In this document: positions 51,061 to 62,500 of the stretch, piece by piece | Numbering within the stretch: the stretch's first letter is position 1 | Layout of the letters: the number at the start of each line of letters is the position of its first letter | The notes under the pieces: generated by a model | Seen by the model: only the letters and a program-made list of their open reading frames with translations | What the model was told of the DNA's origin: nothing | The model's database searches: none | NCBI RefSeq assembly: GCF_020037125.1 | Contig: NZ_JAIQDG010000004.1 | Span: forward strand, 186,001 to 250,000 | From: Myxococcus sp. RHSTA-1-4 | GTDB lineage: Bacteria > Myxococcota > Myxococcia > Myxococcales > Myxococcaceae | Length of the DNA: 64,000 nucleotides | Reading direction: 5' to 3' | Position numbers and translations under genes: made by a program

Positions 51061-51861
51061 TCAATACCTCTCGGGGATGAAGTTCCTCCCCGCGAGCGAA
51101 GCCTCGTCGTCATAGCCCCCCCGATTGGAACGACGGGGCAACTCCACCTTGGGACGCTTCACCCTCTTGTGAGGAATCTTCTCCAGCAGGAAGCGGATGC
51201 AGTTGAGCCGCGCCTTCTTCTTGTTGTCGGAGCGCAAGATGAACCAGGGCGCATGCTGCGTATCCGTCGCGGCAAACATCTTGTCACGCGCCTGGGAGTA
51301 ATCGTTCCAGCGTGTCCATGACTTGATGTCCATCGGGCTCAGCTTCCACTGCCGGAGAGGGTCGTCAATCCGTGCTTCGAACCTCCGCTGTTGCTCCTCC
51401 TTGCCGACCTCGAGCCAGATCTTCAGCAGGAGGATTCCACTTTCGACCATGTACTTCTCGAAGACAGGACAGCCTTCCAGGAAGCGATCGTGCTCCTCGG
51501 GAGTGCAGAAGCCCATCACGTACTCCACCCCGGCCCGGTTGTACCAACTGCGGTCGAAGAGCACGATCTCGCCCGCGGCGGGGAAATGCGGCACGTACCG
51601 CTGGAGGTACATCTGGCTCTTCTCCCGGTCCGAGGGGGCCGGGAGGGCCACCACCCGGAACACCCGGGGGCTCACCCGCTCCGTGATGGCGCGAATCGTA
51701 CCGCCCTTGCCCGCCGCGTCCCTCCCTTCGAAGACCACGACGACGCGCGTCCCCTCCTGCTTGACCCAATCCTGAAGGATGCAGAGCTGGGCCTGGAGCC
51801 TGCGAAGCTCCTTTTCGTAGGCCTTGCGCTTCATGGGTTCCGTCTGGGTGTCTGGAGCCAT
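51061..51861 (-). CDS. ppk2: Polyphosphate kinase 2
   Basis: A 266-residue cytoplasmic enzyme that moves phosphate between polyphosphate and nucleotides. Walker A is FEGRDAAGKGGTI (about 44-56); the lid/catalytic motif is DRSWYNRAGVEYVMGF (about 104-119); GILLLKIWLEVGKEEQ and SPMDIKSWTRWNDY are further family strands. Length fits class I PPK2 proteins. The start at 51861 (MAPDTQTEP) is preferred over 51897 and follows GGAG. It is 5 bp downstream of the lipoprotein gene stop, so co-transcription is likely. Direction (synthesis of ATP/GTP or polyP) cannot be read from the motifs. Confidence 0.9.
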   Translation of the reverse strand: MAPDTQTEPMKRKAYEKELRRLQAQLCILQDWVKQEGTRVVVVFEGRDAAGKGGTIRAITERVSPRVFRVVALPAPSDREKSQMYLQRYVPHFPAAGEIVLFDRSWYNRAGVEYVMGFCTPEEHDRFLEGCPVFEKYMVESGILLLKIWLEVGKEEQQRRFEARIDDPLRQWKLSPMDIKSWTRWNDYSQARDKMFAATDTQHAPWFILRSDNKKKARLNCIRFLLEKIPHKRVKRPKVELPRRSNRGGYDDEASLAGRNFIPERY

Positions 51862-51866
51862 GACCT

Positions 51867-52442
51867 TCACTCCACGGGGGGAGCCATGCCCGGGCACTGG
51901 CCCGGCGTCAGCTTTCCGGCGGTCTCGTGAATCTCCGCGCGCAGCCTCTCCTGATCCGAGGGGTCCACGGCTTTGTAGGCGATGGTGACGCCCTGGGGAG
52001 TGTCCTCCACGCGGGCGTAGGTTGGCACGCTCGGCGCCCCCGCCGAGCCCGGGAGCCCGCTACCGCCCATGGCCTCGTAGTCGATGCCGGGAGGCTGCTC
52101 GAGGCCACGGCGTCCCGAGACGCCGTGCTCCGCCTGCCGCTGCATCATGTTGCGGCCACGCTGCCGGAGGTTCTCCACCTGGTCCATCTCGGAGGTGGTG
52201 AAGACGAGGGCCACGCCGTCGGGCGTGTCCTCCGCCCGCGCCAGGGCGCCGGGGACCGTCATGGGACAGTCCCGCTCCATCTCGGCCCGTGGCGGCGGCT
52301 GTTCGCCCGCCTGCTCCGGCGGTGCCTGCTGGGGCGTGGACGTCCCTTCCCCCTGTGACGTCGTCGCGCTCTTCGAGCAGCCAACCACGGCCGCCAGCGA
52401 CACGAGGGCGGCGAGCACGAGCGGCAGTCTGGATGGGAACAT
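51867..52442 (-). CDS. Lipoprotein of unknown function
   Basis: A 191-residue exported protein. The signal peptide ends in LAAVVGCSKS, a lipobox with Cys about 22. A Gln/Pro/Glu-rich spacer follows. Two related segments are visible: ARAEDTPDGVALVFTT (about 68-83) and ARVEDTPQGVTIAYKA (about 143-158), so the protein seems to hold two copies of a short beta-rich unit. Cys in ERDCPMTVP and GQCPGMAPP might pair. It precedes ppk2 by 5 bp. I do not recognise the family. Confidence 0.6.
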   Translation of the reverse strand: MFPSRLPLVLAALVSLAAVVGCSKSATTSQGEGTSTPQQAPPEQAGEQPPPRAEMERDCPMTVPGALARAEDTPDGVALVFTTSEMDQVENLRQRGRNMMQRQAEHGVSGRRGLEQPPGIDYEAMGGSGLPGSAGAPSVPTYARVEDTPQGVTIAYKAVDPSDQERLRAEIHETAGKLTPGQCPGMAPPVE

Positions 52443-52558
52443 GGTGGGCCTCCCCCGTCGTGAGTCCTGCACCGGACAAACTGGTGGGCGGCTCACGTCC
52501 CGCGCAATCCGCCCCCCCGCGCCAGCCCCTCCCCCGCGTCGGACCGAGCGGGCTGGCA

Positions 52559-52720
52559 CGGAAGCACCACCTCGGCGGCTGCACGGTCTATGCGAGCGGC
52601 CACCCCTGCCCGATGTGCCTCGCGGCCATGCGCATGGCCGGCATCGAGCGGGTAGCGAACCGGCCGTCGAATGCGGTTCCCGGGTGTAGCGATGGCACAC
52701 GGGCCGCGAGGGTGGCTTGA
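52559..52720 (+). pseudogene. Fragment of a nucleoside/guanine deaminase
   Basis: Coding-like piece with GGCTVYASGHPCPMCLAAM (split from RMAGIERVA), the second zinc motif (PCxxC) of the CMP/guanine deaminase fold. The first motif (HAE) and the N-terminal half are missing, and the frame after it is not conserved. It lies in the 311-bp gap from 52443 to 52753 just before the amidohydrolase gene, which otherwise holds nothing I can name. It reads as a truncated relic. Confidence 0.55.
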
Positions 52721-52753
52721 CTCGGGGAGCGCGCGGGCGGCAATGGGGTCATC

Positions 52754-54076
52754 ATGCGACGCGCCCTCCTCCTTGGCACCCTCCTGCTGTCCCTGTCCGC
52801 CCCCGCCGCCGAGCCCTCCCGGGCCCAGGTCCTCAAGGCCGCGCGCCTCTTCGACGCGAAGACGGGGAAGCTCGTCACCCCGGGCGTGGTGGTGGTGTCG
52901 GAGGGAAAGGTGGTGGGAGTGGGACCGAAGGCGCCCGTGCCGGAGGGCGCGAGGGTGGTGGAGCTGGGCGACGCCACGCTGCTGCCGGGCTTCATGGACG
53001 CGCACACGCACCTGACCGTGGAGCCCGGGCCGGACTGGCGCAAGGACGTCATCGACAGCTTCCAGCGCACGATTCCCGAGCTCACGCTGGACACGCTGCC
53101 ATGGGCACGCACCACGCTGATGGCGGGCTTCACCACGGTGCGGAACCTGGGCGCGGAGGACTTCATCGACGTGGGGCTGCGCAACGCCATCGCGCGCGGC
53201 AACGTGGTGGGGCCGCGCATCCTCGCGGCGGCGTCCAGCCTGAGCTCCACGGGCGGGCACTGTGACTACGGCAACTCGTGGCGCAAGGGGCTGCTGGCCC
53301 GGGATGCCAGCCCGGGCGTGGCGGATGGCCCGGACGCGCTGCGCGCCCGCGTGCGCGAGAACCTCAAGTACGGCGCCGACCTCATCAAGGTGTGCGCCAC
53401 GGGGGGCGTGATGAGCTTCAACGCGGAAGCCGATGCGCCGCAGCTCACCCAGGCGGAGCTGGACGCGGTGGTGGACGAGGCCCACGCGCACCGGCGCAAG
53501 GTGGCCGCGCACGCCCACGGCGCGGAAGGGGCGAAGCGCGCCATCCGCGCGGGCGTGGACTCCCTCGAGCATGGCACCCTGCTGGACGACGAGGCCCTGG
53601 AGCTGATGAAGCGCAAGGGCACCTGGTACGTGCCCACGGCCTTCGCCTTCCACGGGGTGAAGGAGCTGGCGGACAAGGGCAACCTGCCGCCCGACAACGT
53701 CCTGAAACTCCGAGCCGTCGACCAGCGGCGGGAGCAGGTGCTGCGCAAGGCGATTGCCCTCGGGGTGCGCATCGCCTTCGGCACGGACGCGGGCGTCTTC
53801 GTCCACGGACGCAACGCGGAGGAGTTCGCGCTGCTGGTGGAGGCCGGCCTGCCGCCCGCCGAGGCGCTGCGCGCCGCCACGGTGAACGCGGCGGAGCTGC
53901 TCGGCGTGTCGGACAGGCTGGGGACGCTGGAGCCGGGGAAGCTGGCGGACGTCGTCGCCGTGCCCGGCAACCCCCTCCAGGACATCCGCGCCACCCGGAA
54001 GGTCTTCTTCGTGATGAAGGAAGGCGTCATCCACCGCAACGACGCGGCGCCGCCCTCCCCCACCGCCACGCGCTGA
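52754..54076 (+). CDS. Secreted amidohydrolase (imidazolonepropionase-like)
   Basis: A 440-residue exported enzyme. Residues 1-19 form a signal peptide (ends APAAEP region). Metal-site motifs: MDAHTHLTVE (about 76-85, HxH), a Lys in DLIKVCATGG (about 212-221, likely carbamylated), HAHGAEG (about 255-261), SLEHGTLL (about 272-279) and GTDAGVFVHGRN (about 341-352, Asp). This is the order of binuclear-zinc amidohydrolases of the Xaa-Pro/imidazolonepropionase-like group. Substrate could be an N-acyl amino acid, dipeptide or organophosphate-like compound; the motifs do not decide. It converges on the ACAD gene with a 9-bp gap. Confidence 0.85.
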   Translation: MRRALLLGTLLLSLSAPAAEPSRAQVLKAARLFDAKTGKLVTPGVVVVSEGKVVGVGPKAPVPEGARVVELGDATLLPGFMDAHTHLTVEPGPDWRKDVIDSFQRTIPELTLDTLPWARTTLMAGFTTVRNLGAEDFIDVGLRNAIARGNVVGPRILAAASSLSSTGGHCDYGNSWRKGLLARDASPGVADGPDALRARVRENLKYGADLIKVCATGGVMSFNAEADAPQLTQAELDAVVDEAHAHRRKVAAHAHGAEGAKRAIRAGVDSLEHGTLLDDEALELMKRKGTWYVPTAFAFHGVKELADKGNLPPDNVLKLRAVDQRREQVLRKAIALGVRIAFGTDAGVFVHGRNAEEFALLVEAGLPPAEALRAATVNAAELLGVSDRLGTLEPGKLADVVAVPGNPLQDIRATRKVFFVMKEGVIHRNDAAPPSPTATR

Positions 54077-54085
54077 GCGCCGGCC

Positions 54086-55828
54086 TCACGGCCGGGTGAG
54101 CACATCGCACAGCAGGAAGTCGAGCTCGCCCCCGGACAACCAGCGGGCGCTCACCCCCGCGAAGTCCGGCTCCGCCTCGGCGTCCGCCTGCCGCCAGAGG
54201 TCGTCCAGGCGGTAACGCGCGGCGGTGCAGTAGATGTCCGCCAGTTCGCCGGCGTGCGGCTGGCCTCGCGAGGCCAGGGCCGAGGCGTGGGCCAGCGTGA
54301 CGGACATGGTGAACAGCTCGTTGCTGAGCTGGTTGAGCAGGATGAGCGTCCGCTCGCGCGCGTACAGCACGCCCGCGTCCGGGTAGCGGCGCGACAGCTC
54401 CAGGCACCCGCGGGCGAGCCGGTGCACCTCCCGGGCCGTGAGCTGGAGGTGCTCGCGGTTGCGGGCCGACAGGTGCTCCTCCACCGGAAGCGGCGAGGGG
54501 GGAGCCTCGAGCTCCGCGGCATGCGAGGGCGACGGGTAGTAGAGGGAGAAGAGCCCCTCCCGCGCGGCCTTGTGGTCCACGAGGAAGTCCACGCCACCCG
54601 CCACGCGGAAGGCCCGGGCGTCGCGCAGGGCGCGCTCCAGCGGCACCGGCGCCACGCCCCGGGCCGCCTTGCTCTCCGCCGTCTCGTAACCCTCGGCGGC
54701 GAGCAGCGACACGGTCCGGTCCACGATGCGCGCGCACGCCAGGGAGGCGATGTTCTTGGCCGCCACCTGCTCGAACCAGCGCACGGGCAGGTTGTCCGCC
54801 GTCACACCCGTGAGGCTCCACCGGGCCACGCTCTCCATGGCGAAGACCTCGGCCGCGGTGGTGGACACCAACCGCTGGATTTCATCGAAGTCGCCGAGCG
54901 CGCGCCCCTGGGCCAGACGCCGGTGGAGGAACTCGCGAGACCACTGGAGGCACTTCTTGGAGAGCGCCAGGGACGCCGCCACGATGATGTACATGCGGCC
55001 CAGGGCGCTGAGCGGCTCCAGCAGCGGCGTGTTCCGCCAGTGCTCCTGCGTCATCGCCAGCATGCGCTCCCTCGGAACCCGCACGTTGTCGAGGCTCAGC
55101 GCGGCGATGGGCAGCCCGCGCAGGCCCATCAGCCCGTGCTCGGCCCGGACGCGGAAGCCGGGGCTCGCCGTCTCCACGAAGAAGAGGCTGATCTGCTCCC
55201 TGCCGCCTTCACAGAGCGTGGCGGTGACGTTCAGCAGGTCCGCGATGGACCCGTTCCCGATGTAGACCTTCTCTCCATTCAGGACATAGGCCGCCCCATC
55301 TTCCGTGGGCGTGGCGGTGGTGGACGCGCGCCGCACGGAGGCGCCGGTGGGCTCGGTGTCGGCCCAGCCGGAGATGGCCCCCTCGGCCATCCGGCCGCGG
55401 ACGTAGTCCCGGAGCGGACCGGCCTGGACCGCCTCGATGATGGCGCCCGCGCCCAGGCCGCTGTGGATGGCCAGCGTGTAGCCCACCGGGAGGCACCAGC
55501 TCATCACCGCCTCGATGACGCGGAAGGTGTTCAGCATGGAGAGCCCCCGGCCGCCCAGCTCCCGCTCCATCTGCAGCTTGTAGTAGCCCCGCGCGCGCAG
55601 GGCCTCGCGCAGCTCCGGGGAAATCCTCCCCGTGCGCTCCACCTCGTCCGGGTCCACATGCTCCTTCAGGAACCGCTCGACCTCGGCGATGACGGCATCT
55701 CCCTGCCGCCGCTCCTCCGGGTCCTGCTCGGGGAACGCGCGGACGAGGTCCCAGCGGAGCTTCCCCGCGAAGAGCTGGCCCAGGAAGCCCTCGCGGCTTC
55801 GGGTGGCGGGATGCAGAGGCTGGCTCAT
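54086..55828 (-). CDS. Acyl-CoA dehydrogenase of the NRPS-PKS cluster
   Basis: A 580-residue flavoenzyme. The N-terminal helical domain, the FAD/substrate strands (ISGWADTEPTGAS, about 145-157; YVLNGEKVYIGNGSIADLL, about 174-192) and the C-terminal helical part are in the usual ACAD order, with an extended ~150-residue C-terminal region. It is longer than typical ACADs (about 380-400), which fits the larger very-long-chain/AidB-like types. Its ATG overlaps the thioesterase stop (ATGA). In such clusters ACADs introduce alpha,beta double bonds on carrier-bound or CoA acyl chains; this role is inferred. Confidence 0.82.
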   Translation of the reverse strand: MSQPLHPATRSREGFLGQLFAGKLRWDLVRAFPEQDPEERRQGDAVIAEVERFLKEHVDPDEVERTGRISPELREALRARGYYKLQMERELGGRGLSMLNTFRVIEAVMSWCLPVGYTLAIHSGLGAGAIIEAVQAGPLRDYVRGRMAEGAISGWADTEPTGASVRRASTTATPTEDGAAYVLNGEKVYIGNGSIADLLNVTATLCEGGREQISLFFVETASPGFRVRAEHGLMGLRGLPIAALSLDNVRVPRERMLAMTQEHWRNTPLLEPLSALGRMYIIVAASLALSKKCLQWSREFLHRRLAQGRALGDFDEIQRLVSTTAAEVFAMESVARWSLTGVTADNLPVRWFEQVAAKNIASLACARIVDRTVSLLAAEGYETAESKAARGVAPVPLERALRDARAFRVAGGVDFLVDHKAAREGLFSLYYPSPSHAAELEAPPSPLPVEEHLSARNREHLQLTAREVHRLARGCLELSRRYPDAGVLYARERTLILLNQLSNELFTMSVTLAHASALASRGQPHAGELADIYCTAARYRLDDLWRQADAEAEPDFAGVSARWLSGGELDFLLCDVLTRP

Positions 55829-56574
55829 GGCTTCAGGTCCTTTCTGGAAACGGTGTGGGCCAGGAGGCGCAGGAGCGCGTCCTTCTGCTCCCTCAGGTAG
55901 AAGTGGCCGCCGGGCAGCAGGTGAAGCTCGAAGGGGCCGGTGGTGTGGGCGCGCCACGGCTCCAGCTCCTCGCGAGTCAGGTCGTCCCCGGTGCCGCCCG
56001 TGACGACCATCGCGCAATCCAGGGGCGCGCCGGCCTCGTGCCGGTAGGACTCCACGAGCGCCAGGTCCGCGCGCAGGCCCGGCAGGATGAGCTCGCGCAG
56101 CTCGGCGTCTTCCCGGAGCTCCAGGGCCAGCTCGCCGTAGATGGGCTCGAGCGCGGTGAGCAGCCCGTCCTCGTCCAGGTGGCTCGCGGGGATGCCCCGC
56201 GGAGGGAGCTGCGGGGCGGGGGCCGCGGAGAGGAACAGCCAGTCCGGCGGCGCCCGGCCCAGGCCGCGCAGGCGCCGGGCCGTCTCGAAGGCGACGAGCG
56301 CCCCCAGGCTGTGCCCGAAGAAGGCGAAGGACGTCCCGAAGTCCACCGCGCCCACCAGGGTGTCCACCAGCTCGCGCAGCCGGGTGAGGGGCGCCTCCTC
56401 CGCCCGAGCGCCACGGCCGGGGAGCTGCACGCCCCACACCTCGACTCCGGGGAGAGGGTCCGCCCAGCGCACGTACTCGCCCACGGAGCCGCCGCTGTGG
56501 GGGAAGCAGAAGAGGCGCACGGGGGCGTCCGGACGCCGCAGGCGGCATGCAAGCCAGGGAGAAGGCAGGGTCAT
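55825..56574 (-). CDS. Type II thioesterase
   Basis: A 249-residue alpha/beta hydrolase of the GrsT/TEII type. The start motif is VRLFCFPHSGGSVGEYV (about 19-35), the nucleophile lies in FFGHSLGALVAFE (about 82-94), an Asp lies in TGGTGDDLTREEL (about 195-207), and His in LLPGGHFYLREQ (about 222-233). It is soluble. Its ATG overlaps the NRPS-PKS stop, and its stop overlaps the ACAD ATG. Family knowledge: TEII enzymes clear misprimed carrier proteins; here it could also release the product because no integral TE domain is visible in the adjacent synthase. Confidence 0.9.
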   Translation of the reverse strand: MTLPSPWLACRLRRPDAPVRLFCFPHSGGSVGEYVRWADPLPGVEVWGVQLPGRGARAEEAPLTRLRELVDTLVGAVDFGTSFAFFGHSLGALVAFETARRLRGLGRAPPDWLFLSAAPAPQLPPRGIPASHLDEDGLLTALEPIYGELALELREDAELRELILPGLRADLALVESYRHEAGAPLDCAMVVTGGTGDDLTREELEPWRAHTTGPFELHLLPGGHFYLREQKDALLRLLAHTVSRKDLKP

Positions 56575-59500
56575 CGGCAGCTCGAGGAGGGACGTACGGG
56601 TGGGGACGCGGGCGCATCCGGCCGTGAGGACGGGCTGGCGGAGGATGACGCCTCCTCGACGAGGCGGGCCAGCCGGGCCACGGTGGGGGCGCGGAAGATG
56701 GCCTTCACCCGCAGGGGCGTGGAGACATGCGGGCGCAGCCGCGTGATGAGCTGCGCCGCCATCAGCGAGTCGCCCCCCAGCTCGAAGAAGTTGTCGTGGA
56801 GACCGACCCGGGGCAGCCCCAGGACCTCCGCGAAGGCGGCGGCGATGCGGCGCACCGGCAGGTCCTCGTCCCCGGGCAACTCCGTCCCGGCGGCTGGGGA
56901 CACGGAGGCCGCGTCGCTCCGGAGCGCGCCGGGCAGGCTCCCCTCCCCCGCCGGCCCCGCCACGGGAGCGGGCGTGTCCGGCGCCTCGACGAGGTAGCGC
57001 TGGCGCTCGAAGGAGTACGCCGGCAGGGGCACCCGCCGGCACCTCGCGTCCGCGTGCAGCTCCCGCCAGGAGAGCGGCACTCCCGCGGCCCACAGGCGGC
57101 CGGCGGCGGTGAGCGCGCTGACCGCGTCGGACGTGTCATCCGCGGGGTGAGGGAGGGTGGCCACCATGAGGTGTGCGCCCGCACCGGGGTGCTGGCGCGC
57201 CAGCGTCGCCAGGGTCCGCCCGGGGCCCACCTCCAGGAAGATGCTGGCCGGGCCGGCGAGCAGCGTGCTCAGCGCCTCGCCAAAGCGGACGGTGTGGCGC
57301 AGGTGCGCGGCCCAGTACGCCGGGTCCACGGCCTGTTCCGCGGAGACGGCGGCGCCGGTGAGGTCGGAGACCCACGGGAGCTGGGGAGGACGCCGCTCGA
57401 TGCGCTGGACGCAGGCGGTGAACGCGGCCAGTGACGGCTCGACGAGGTGCGAGTGCCCCGCGCCCGGGATGCGCAGCAGGCGCGACTCCACGCCGCGCGC
57501 CGTCAGCCGTGCCTGGAGGGCTTCGATGTCCACCACCGGGCCGGACAGCGTGCACTGCGCGGGCCCATTCACCGCCGCCACGGAGAGCCCGGCCTGGAGC
57601 AGCGGCGCCAGCTCGGCCTCGGGCAGCCGCACGGCCAGCATGGCGCCCGCGGGCAGGCTCGCGAGGATGCGCGAGCGCTCCAGGACCAGGTGCAGGGCAT
57701 CCGCCAGGGAGAACACGCCGGCCACCGTGGCCGCGGCATAGGCCCCCAGGCTGTGCCCCACCACCGCGGCGGGCTTCACGCCCCAGTGCATCCACAACCG
57801 CGCCACCGCGTATTCGATGACGAAGACGGAGAGCTGGCCGGTGACGAAGTCCCCCATCCGGACAGAGGCCTGCTCGAGCGCGGCGGCGTCCGAGGGCTCG
57901 GGGTGGAGCACCGTCCGGAGGTCGAATCCCAGGAGGGAGGTCAGGTGCGCGCGGCACGCGTCCACGGCCTCGCGGAAGGCCGGCTGCGTGGCGTACAGCT
58001 CCCGGCCCATGCCCACGTGCTGGCCACCGTGGCCGGGGAACATGAACACCACCGGGCGTTCCCCAGGCTCCGGCCGCGCGCCGTCCGGGGCGCCCTCCTG
58101 TTCCGCCAGCGCACGGAGGACCTCGGCGGTGTCCTGCCCCACGGTGAACCAGCGGTGCGCGAGCGCGGGGCGCCCCACCTGGAGCGTCCAGGCGACGTCG
58201 CCGAGGGGAACCTCCGGGTGCTTTCGCAGGTGGCCACCGAGCCGGTCCCTGGCCCGGGACAGCGCGCCGGGGCCATGGGCGGACAGCACCAGCAACCGCG
58301 AGGTGCGCGAGCGCTCGGGGGCGGGCGGCGCGGGCGCCTCCTCCAGCACGGCGTGGGCATTGGTGCCGCCAATCCCCAGCGAGCTGACGCCGGCCCGCCT
58401 TGGAAGGCCGCCGGTGTCCCAGTCCCGCAGCTCCGTATTCACCCGGAAGGGACTGTGCTCGAAGTCGATCTCCGGGTTGGGCTGCTCGAAGTTCAGGCTG
58501 GGGGGCAGCTTCCGGTGCTCCAGCGCGAGGACCACCTTGATGAAGCCAGCCACGCCCGCGGCCGCGTCCGTGTGGCCGATGTTCGTCTTCACCGAGCCAA
58601 TCCAGCAGAAGTGCCGCCGAGGGGTGCCGAACGCCTTCGTCAGCGCGGCGATCTCGATGGGGTCTCCCAGCCTCGTGCCGGTGCCGTGAGCCTCGAGATA
58701 GGTGATGCTCTCGGGCTCCACCCCGGCGGCGCGCCGGGCCGTCTCGATGACGTGGGCCTGTCCTTCCACGCTCGGCGCGGTGAAGCCCATCTTCCCGGCG
58801 GCGTCGTTGTTGACGGCGGAGCCCCGGAGGACGGCGCGGATGGTGTCCCCGTCCGCGAGGGCGTCCGCGAGCCGCTTGAGCACCACGAGCCCTGCGCCGT
58901 TGCTGCCCACGGTGCCCTGCGCGCGCGCATCGAACGCACGGCAGCGGCCGTCCGGGGACAGCGGCCCTCCCTCGCTGTAGTGGCCGAACCGTGGCGGCAC
59001 GTGCACCGACGCGCCTCCGGCCAGGGCGATGTCGCAGTCCCCCGCGAGCAGCGCCTGGGCGGCCAGGTGGATGGCCACCAGGGACGTGGAGCAGGCCGTC
59101 TGCACGGTGACGGCGGGGCCGCGCAGCCCGAGCTTGTACGCCACCCGGCTGGTGAGGAAGTCCACGCCCGTGGCCAGCCGCAGCTGCCAGTCGCTGGCGC
59201 CCGCGAGCAGCTCCCTCCGGGCGCGGAGCGCGGACAGATAGGAGGTCTCGCTCCCCCCGGCGTAGAGCCCGATGGCGCCGCGGTAGCGCGCGGGGTCATA
59301 CCCGGCGTCCTCCAGGGCCTCCCGCGCGCACTCCAGGAACACCCGGTGCTGCGGGTCCAGCATGAGGGCTTCCAGGGGCGTACAGCCGAAGGCCGCCGCG
59401 TCGAACCTGTCGGCGTCCGCCACCAGGCCGAAGGCGGGCACCTCCTCGCCCACGGCGCGCTCCCCGGGCGGCTGCTCGCAGGGGCGCCCGTCCGGGCCGA

Positions 59501-62500
59501 AGAAGGTGATGGACTCGACGCCGCCGGCCAGGTTGGCCCAGAACTCCTCGGCGTTGGCCGCACCGGGAAACCGGCACGCCAGGCCCACCACCGCGACGTG
59601 CGCGGAGCGTGCCCCTTCCTCCAGCTCCAGGGATGCATCCTCCTCGAGGCCGTCCGGCGCCACCCCTCCCCGGCGCTCCCGCAGGCGCACGTGCCCGCTC
59701 CGCCGCTGCTCCTGGCGCTGCTCCCGCGCGGCGGCCGCCGCTCCGCCATCGTCCTGGCCCTGGAGATACCCGGCGAGTGCCCGGACGGTGGGGAACTCGA
59801 ACAGCTTCACCATGGGCACGTCGTGGCCCAGGCGGCTCATCAGGAGATGTTGCACCTGCGCCAGCAGCAGGGAGTGTCCGCCGAGGTCGAAGAAGTTGTC
59901 CTCCGCGCCCACCCGCTCCAGGCGCAGCGTCTCGCACCAGAGTCTGGCGAGCTGGCGCTCCAGCTCGCTCGCGAGCGGGGCCTGGGGTGCTTGCGTCACG
60001 ATGGCGGGCTCGGGCAGCGCCCGTTCATCCACCTTGCCGCCGTGGGTGAGCGGCAGCGCGTCCAGCTCCACGTAGGCGGAGGGAATCATGTAGGCCGGCA
60101 GCTCGCGGGCGAGGTGCTCGCGCAGCCGCGCCGGGGATGGCATGGCCAGGCCGGCCCGGGGGACGAGATAGCCGACCAGCCGCGGCTCCCCGCCCGGGGC
60201 GCTCCAGGCGCGGACGTGGGCCTCGGCGAGTCCCGGACACGCGCGCAGCAGCGCGGAGACCTCCGCCGGCTCCACCCGGAAGCCGCGAATCTTGACCTGC
60301 GCGTCCATGCGGCCCAGGAACTCGAGCGCACCGTCCGGCCGGTAGCGGACGCGGTCTCCCGTGCGGTACAGGCGCGCGCCAGGGCGCGAGGAGAACGGGT
60401 CGGGGATGAAGCACCCGGCGGTGAGGTCCGGGCGGTTCAGGTAGCCCCGCGCCACCCCGGCGCCGCCGACGTACAGCTCTCCCGCGACGCCCGGAGGCAC
60501 CGGCTGCAGCCCGGCATCCAGGACGTACGCCGTGGCTCCGTCGATGGGCCCGCCGATGGTGGGCAGTGCCTCGTCCGGGCCGGCGGGGAGGACCTCGCCG
60601 GAGGTGGCCGTCACGGTGGTCTCGGTGGGGCCGTACTGGTTGAACAGCCGCCAGGGCAGCCCGGGCGCCGGACGCGCGTGGAGCCGGTCTCCGCCCGCGA
60701 GCACCGTCCGCAGCTCACACGAAGCGGGCCATGGAAGGGCCAGCAGACGCTCGGCGAGCGCCGTGGGCAGGTCCGTGAAGGTGATGCGCTCGGAGAGGAG
60801 CCAGGCCTGGAGCCGCTCCGGGGACAGGCGCACGTCCTGTCCGGGGACGTGCAGCGTGGCGCCGGCCGCCAGCGCCGGCCAGATTTCCGCGGCGGACGGG
60901 TCGAAGGCGGGAGAGTAGAGAAGCGTGGTGCGGCTGTCCGCATCCAGGCCGAAGGCGCGCCGGTGCCACCCGGCGAGGTGGGCCAGCGAGCGGTGCTCCA
61001 CCATCACCCCCTTGGGCCGGCCGGTGGAGCCGGAGGTGTACATGACGTACGCCAGCTGGCCGGGCCGCACGCCGATGGGGAGGTGGCCGCGCGGCGGCGT
61101 GCCGGGGGCGTGGAAGTCCTCGACGTACACCCGCTCCAGCGTGGCGGGGAGCCGCTCGGAGAGCTTTCCGGTGGTGACCACCTGGCGGGCGCCGGCATCG
61201 GCGAGGATGAGCGCGAGCCGCTCGGCGGGGTGCTCCGGGTCCAGGGGCAGGAAGGCGGCTCCGGCCAGCAGCACGCCCAGCTCCGCCGTCACCAGGCCGG
61301 CGCCGCGGGGCACGCAGACGCCGACGACCGGCTCCACGTCCGCGCCCTGCTGGCGGAGGTGCCCGGCCAGCAGCGTCGCGCGCCGGACCAACTCCGCGTA
61401 GGTGAGGCTCCCCGCCTCGTCGCGCACGGCCACCGCATCGGGCGTCCGCAGGGCCTGCGCCAGGACCTGCTCATGCACCGGGGGCTCGGAAACCGGTGCG
61501 GCGGAATGGACGTTCCGTTCCACCAGGAGGGCGTGGCGCTCCGCATCGGCGAGCATCGGCAGGCGCGACACCGGGGTGCCGGGGCTGGCCACCGCGGCCT
61601 CGAGCAGCCGCAGGAAGTGGGCGGACATCCGCTCCATCGTCGCGCGGTCGAAGAGGTCCCGGTTGTATTCCCAGATGAGCGAGACGCGGGCATCCCCGCG
61701 CTCCGGGTCCCCCAGGTGCCGCCCGGCATGCGGAATGGCGACGACGTCCAGGTCCACCTTCGAGGAGCCGTTGCCACGCTCGAAGATGGTGCAGGCGGCA
61801 CCGCCGAGCTGCGGGCTTGGCACGGCCGAGTCGTGGAAGCTGAACATGGCCTGCACGAGCGGGTTGCGACTCGGGTCGCGCTTCACGCCCAGGGCCTCGA
61901 CCAGCTTGAGGAAGGGGTACGTCTGATTCTCCGCCGCAGCGGCGGTGAGGTCTCTCACCTGGCGGACCAGCGCCCGGAACGACGACGCGCCGGAGACGTC
62001 ACAGCGCAGGACGACGGCATTGACGAACATGCCGATGAGGTTCTCGACGTTGCGGATGCCGGCCCTGGCGGCGAAGGCCGAGCCGATGCACAAATCCCGC
62101 TCCCCGGTGTAGCGGTGCAGCAGCACGGCGAAGGCGGCGAAGAGGGCGTTGAAGAGGGTGACACCCTCCTGCTGGCAGAAGGTGCGCAGGGCGCCGGGCA
62201 GGGCGGGCGGCAGCTCCAGCCGGAGGAGGTCGCCGTTGAAGCTCTGCACACGCGGCCGTGGGTGGTCGGTGCGCAGCGGCAGCACCTCGGGCGCGCCGGC
62301 CAGCCGCTCGCGCCAGAAGGCGAGCTGGGCCTTCATGGCCGGGGAGTCGAGCGTCGCGCGCTGCCAGGCGGCGAAGTCGCGGTACTGCACCGGAGGCTCC
62401 GGCAGCGGCGATGCTTCTCCCCGCAGGTAGGCGTTGTAGAGCGCGTCCAGCTCCCGCATCAGCACGGAGAAGGACGCGCCGTCGTGGACGACGTGGTGCT

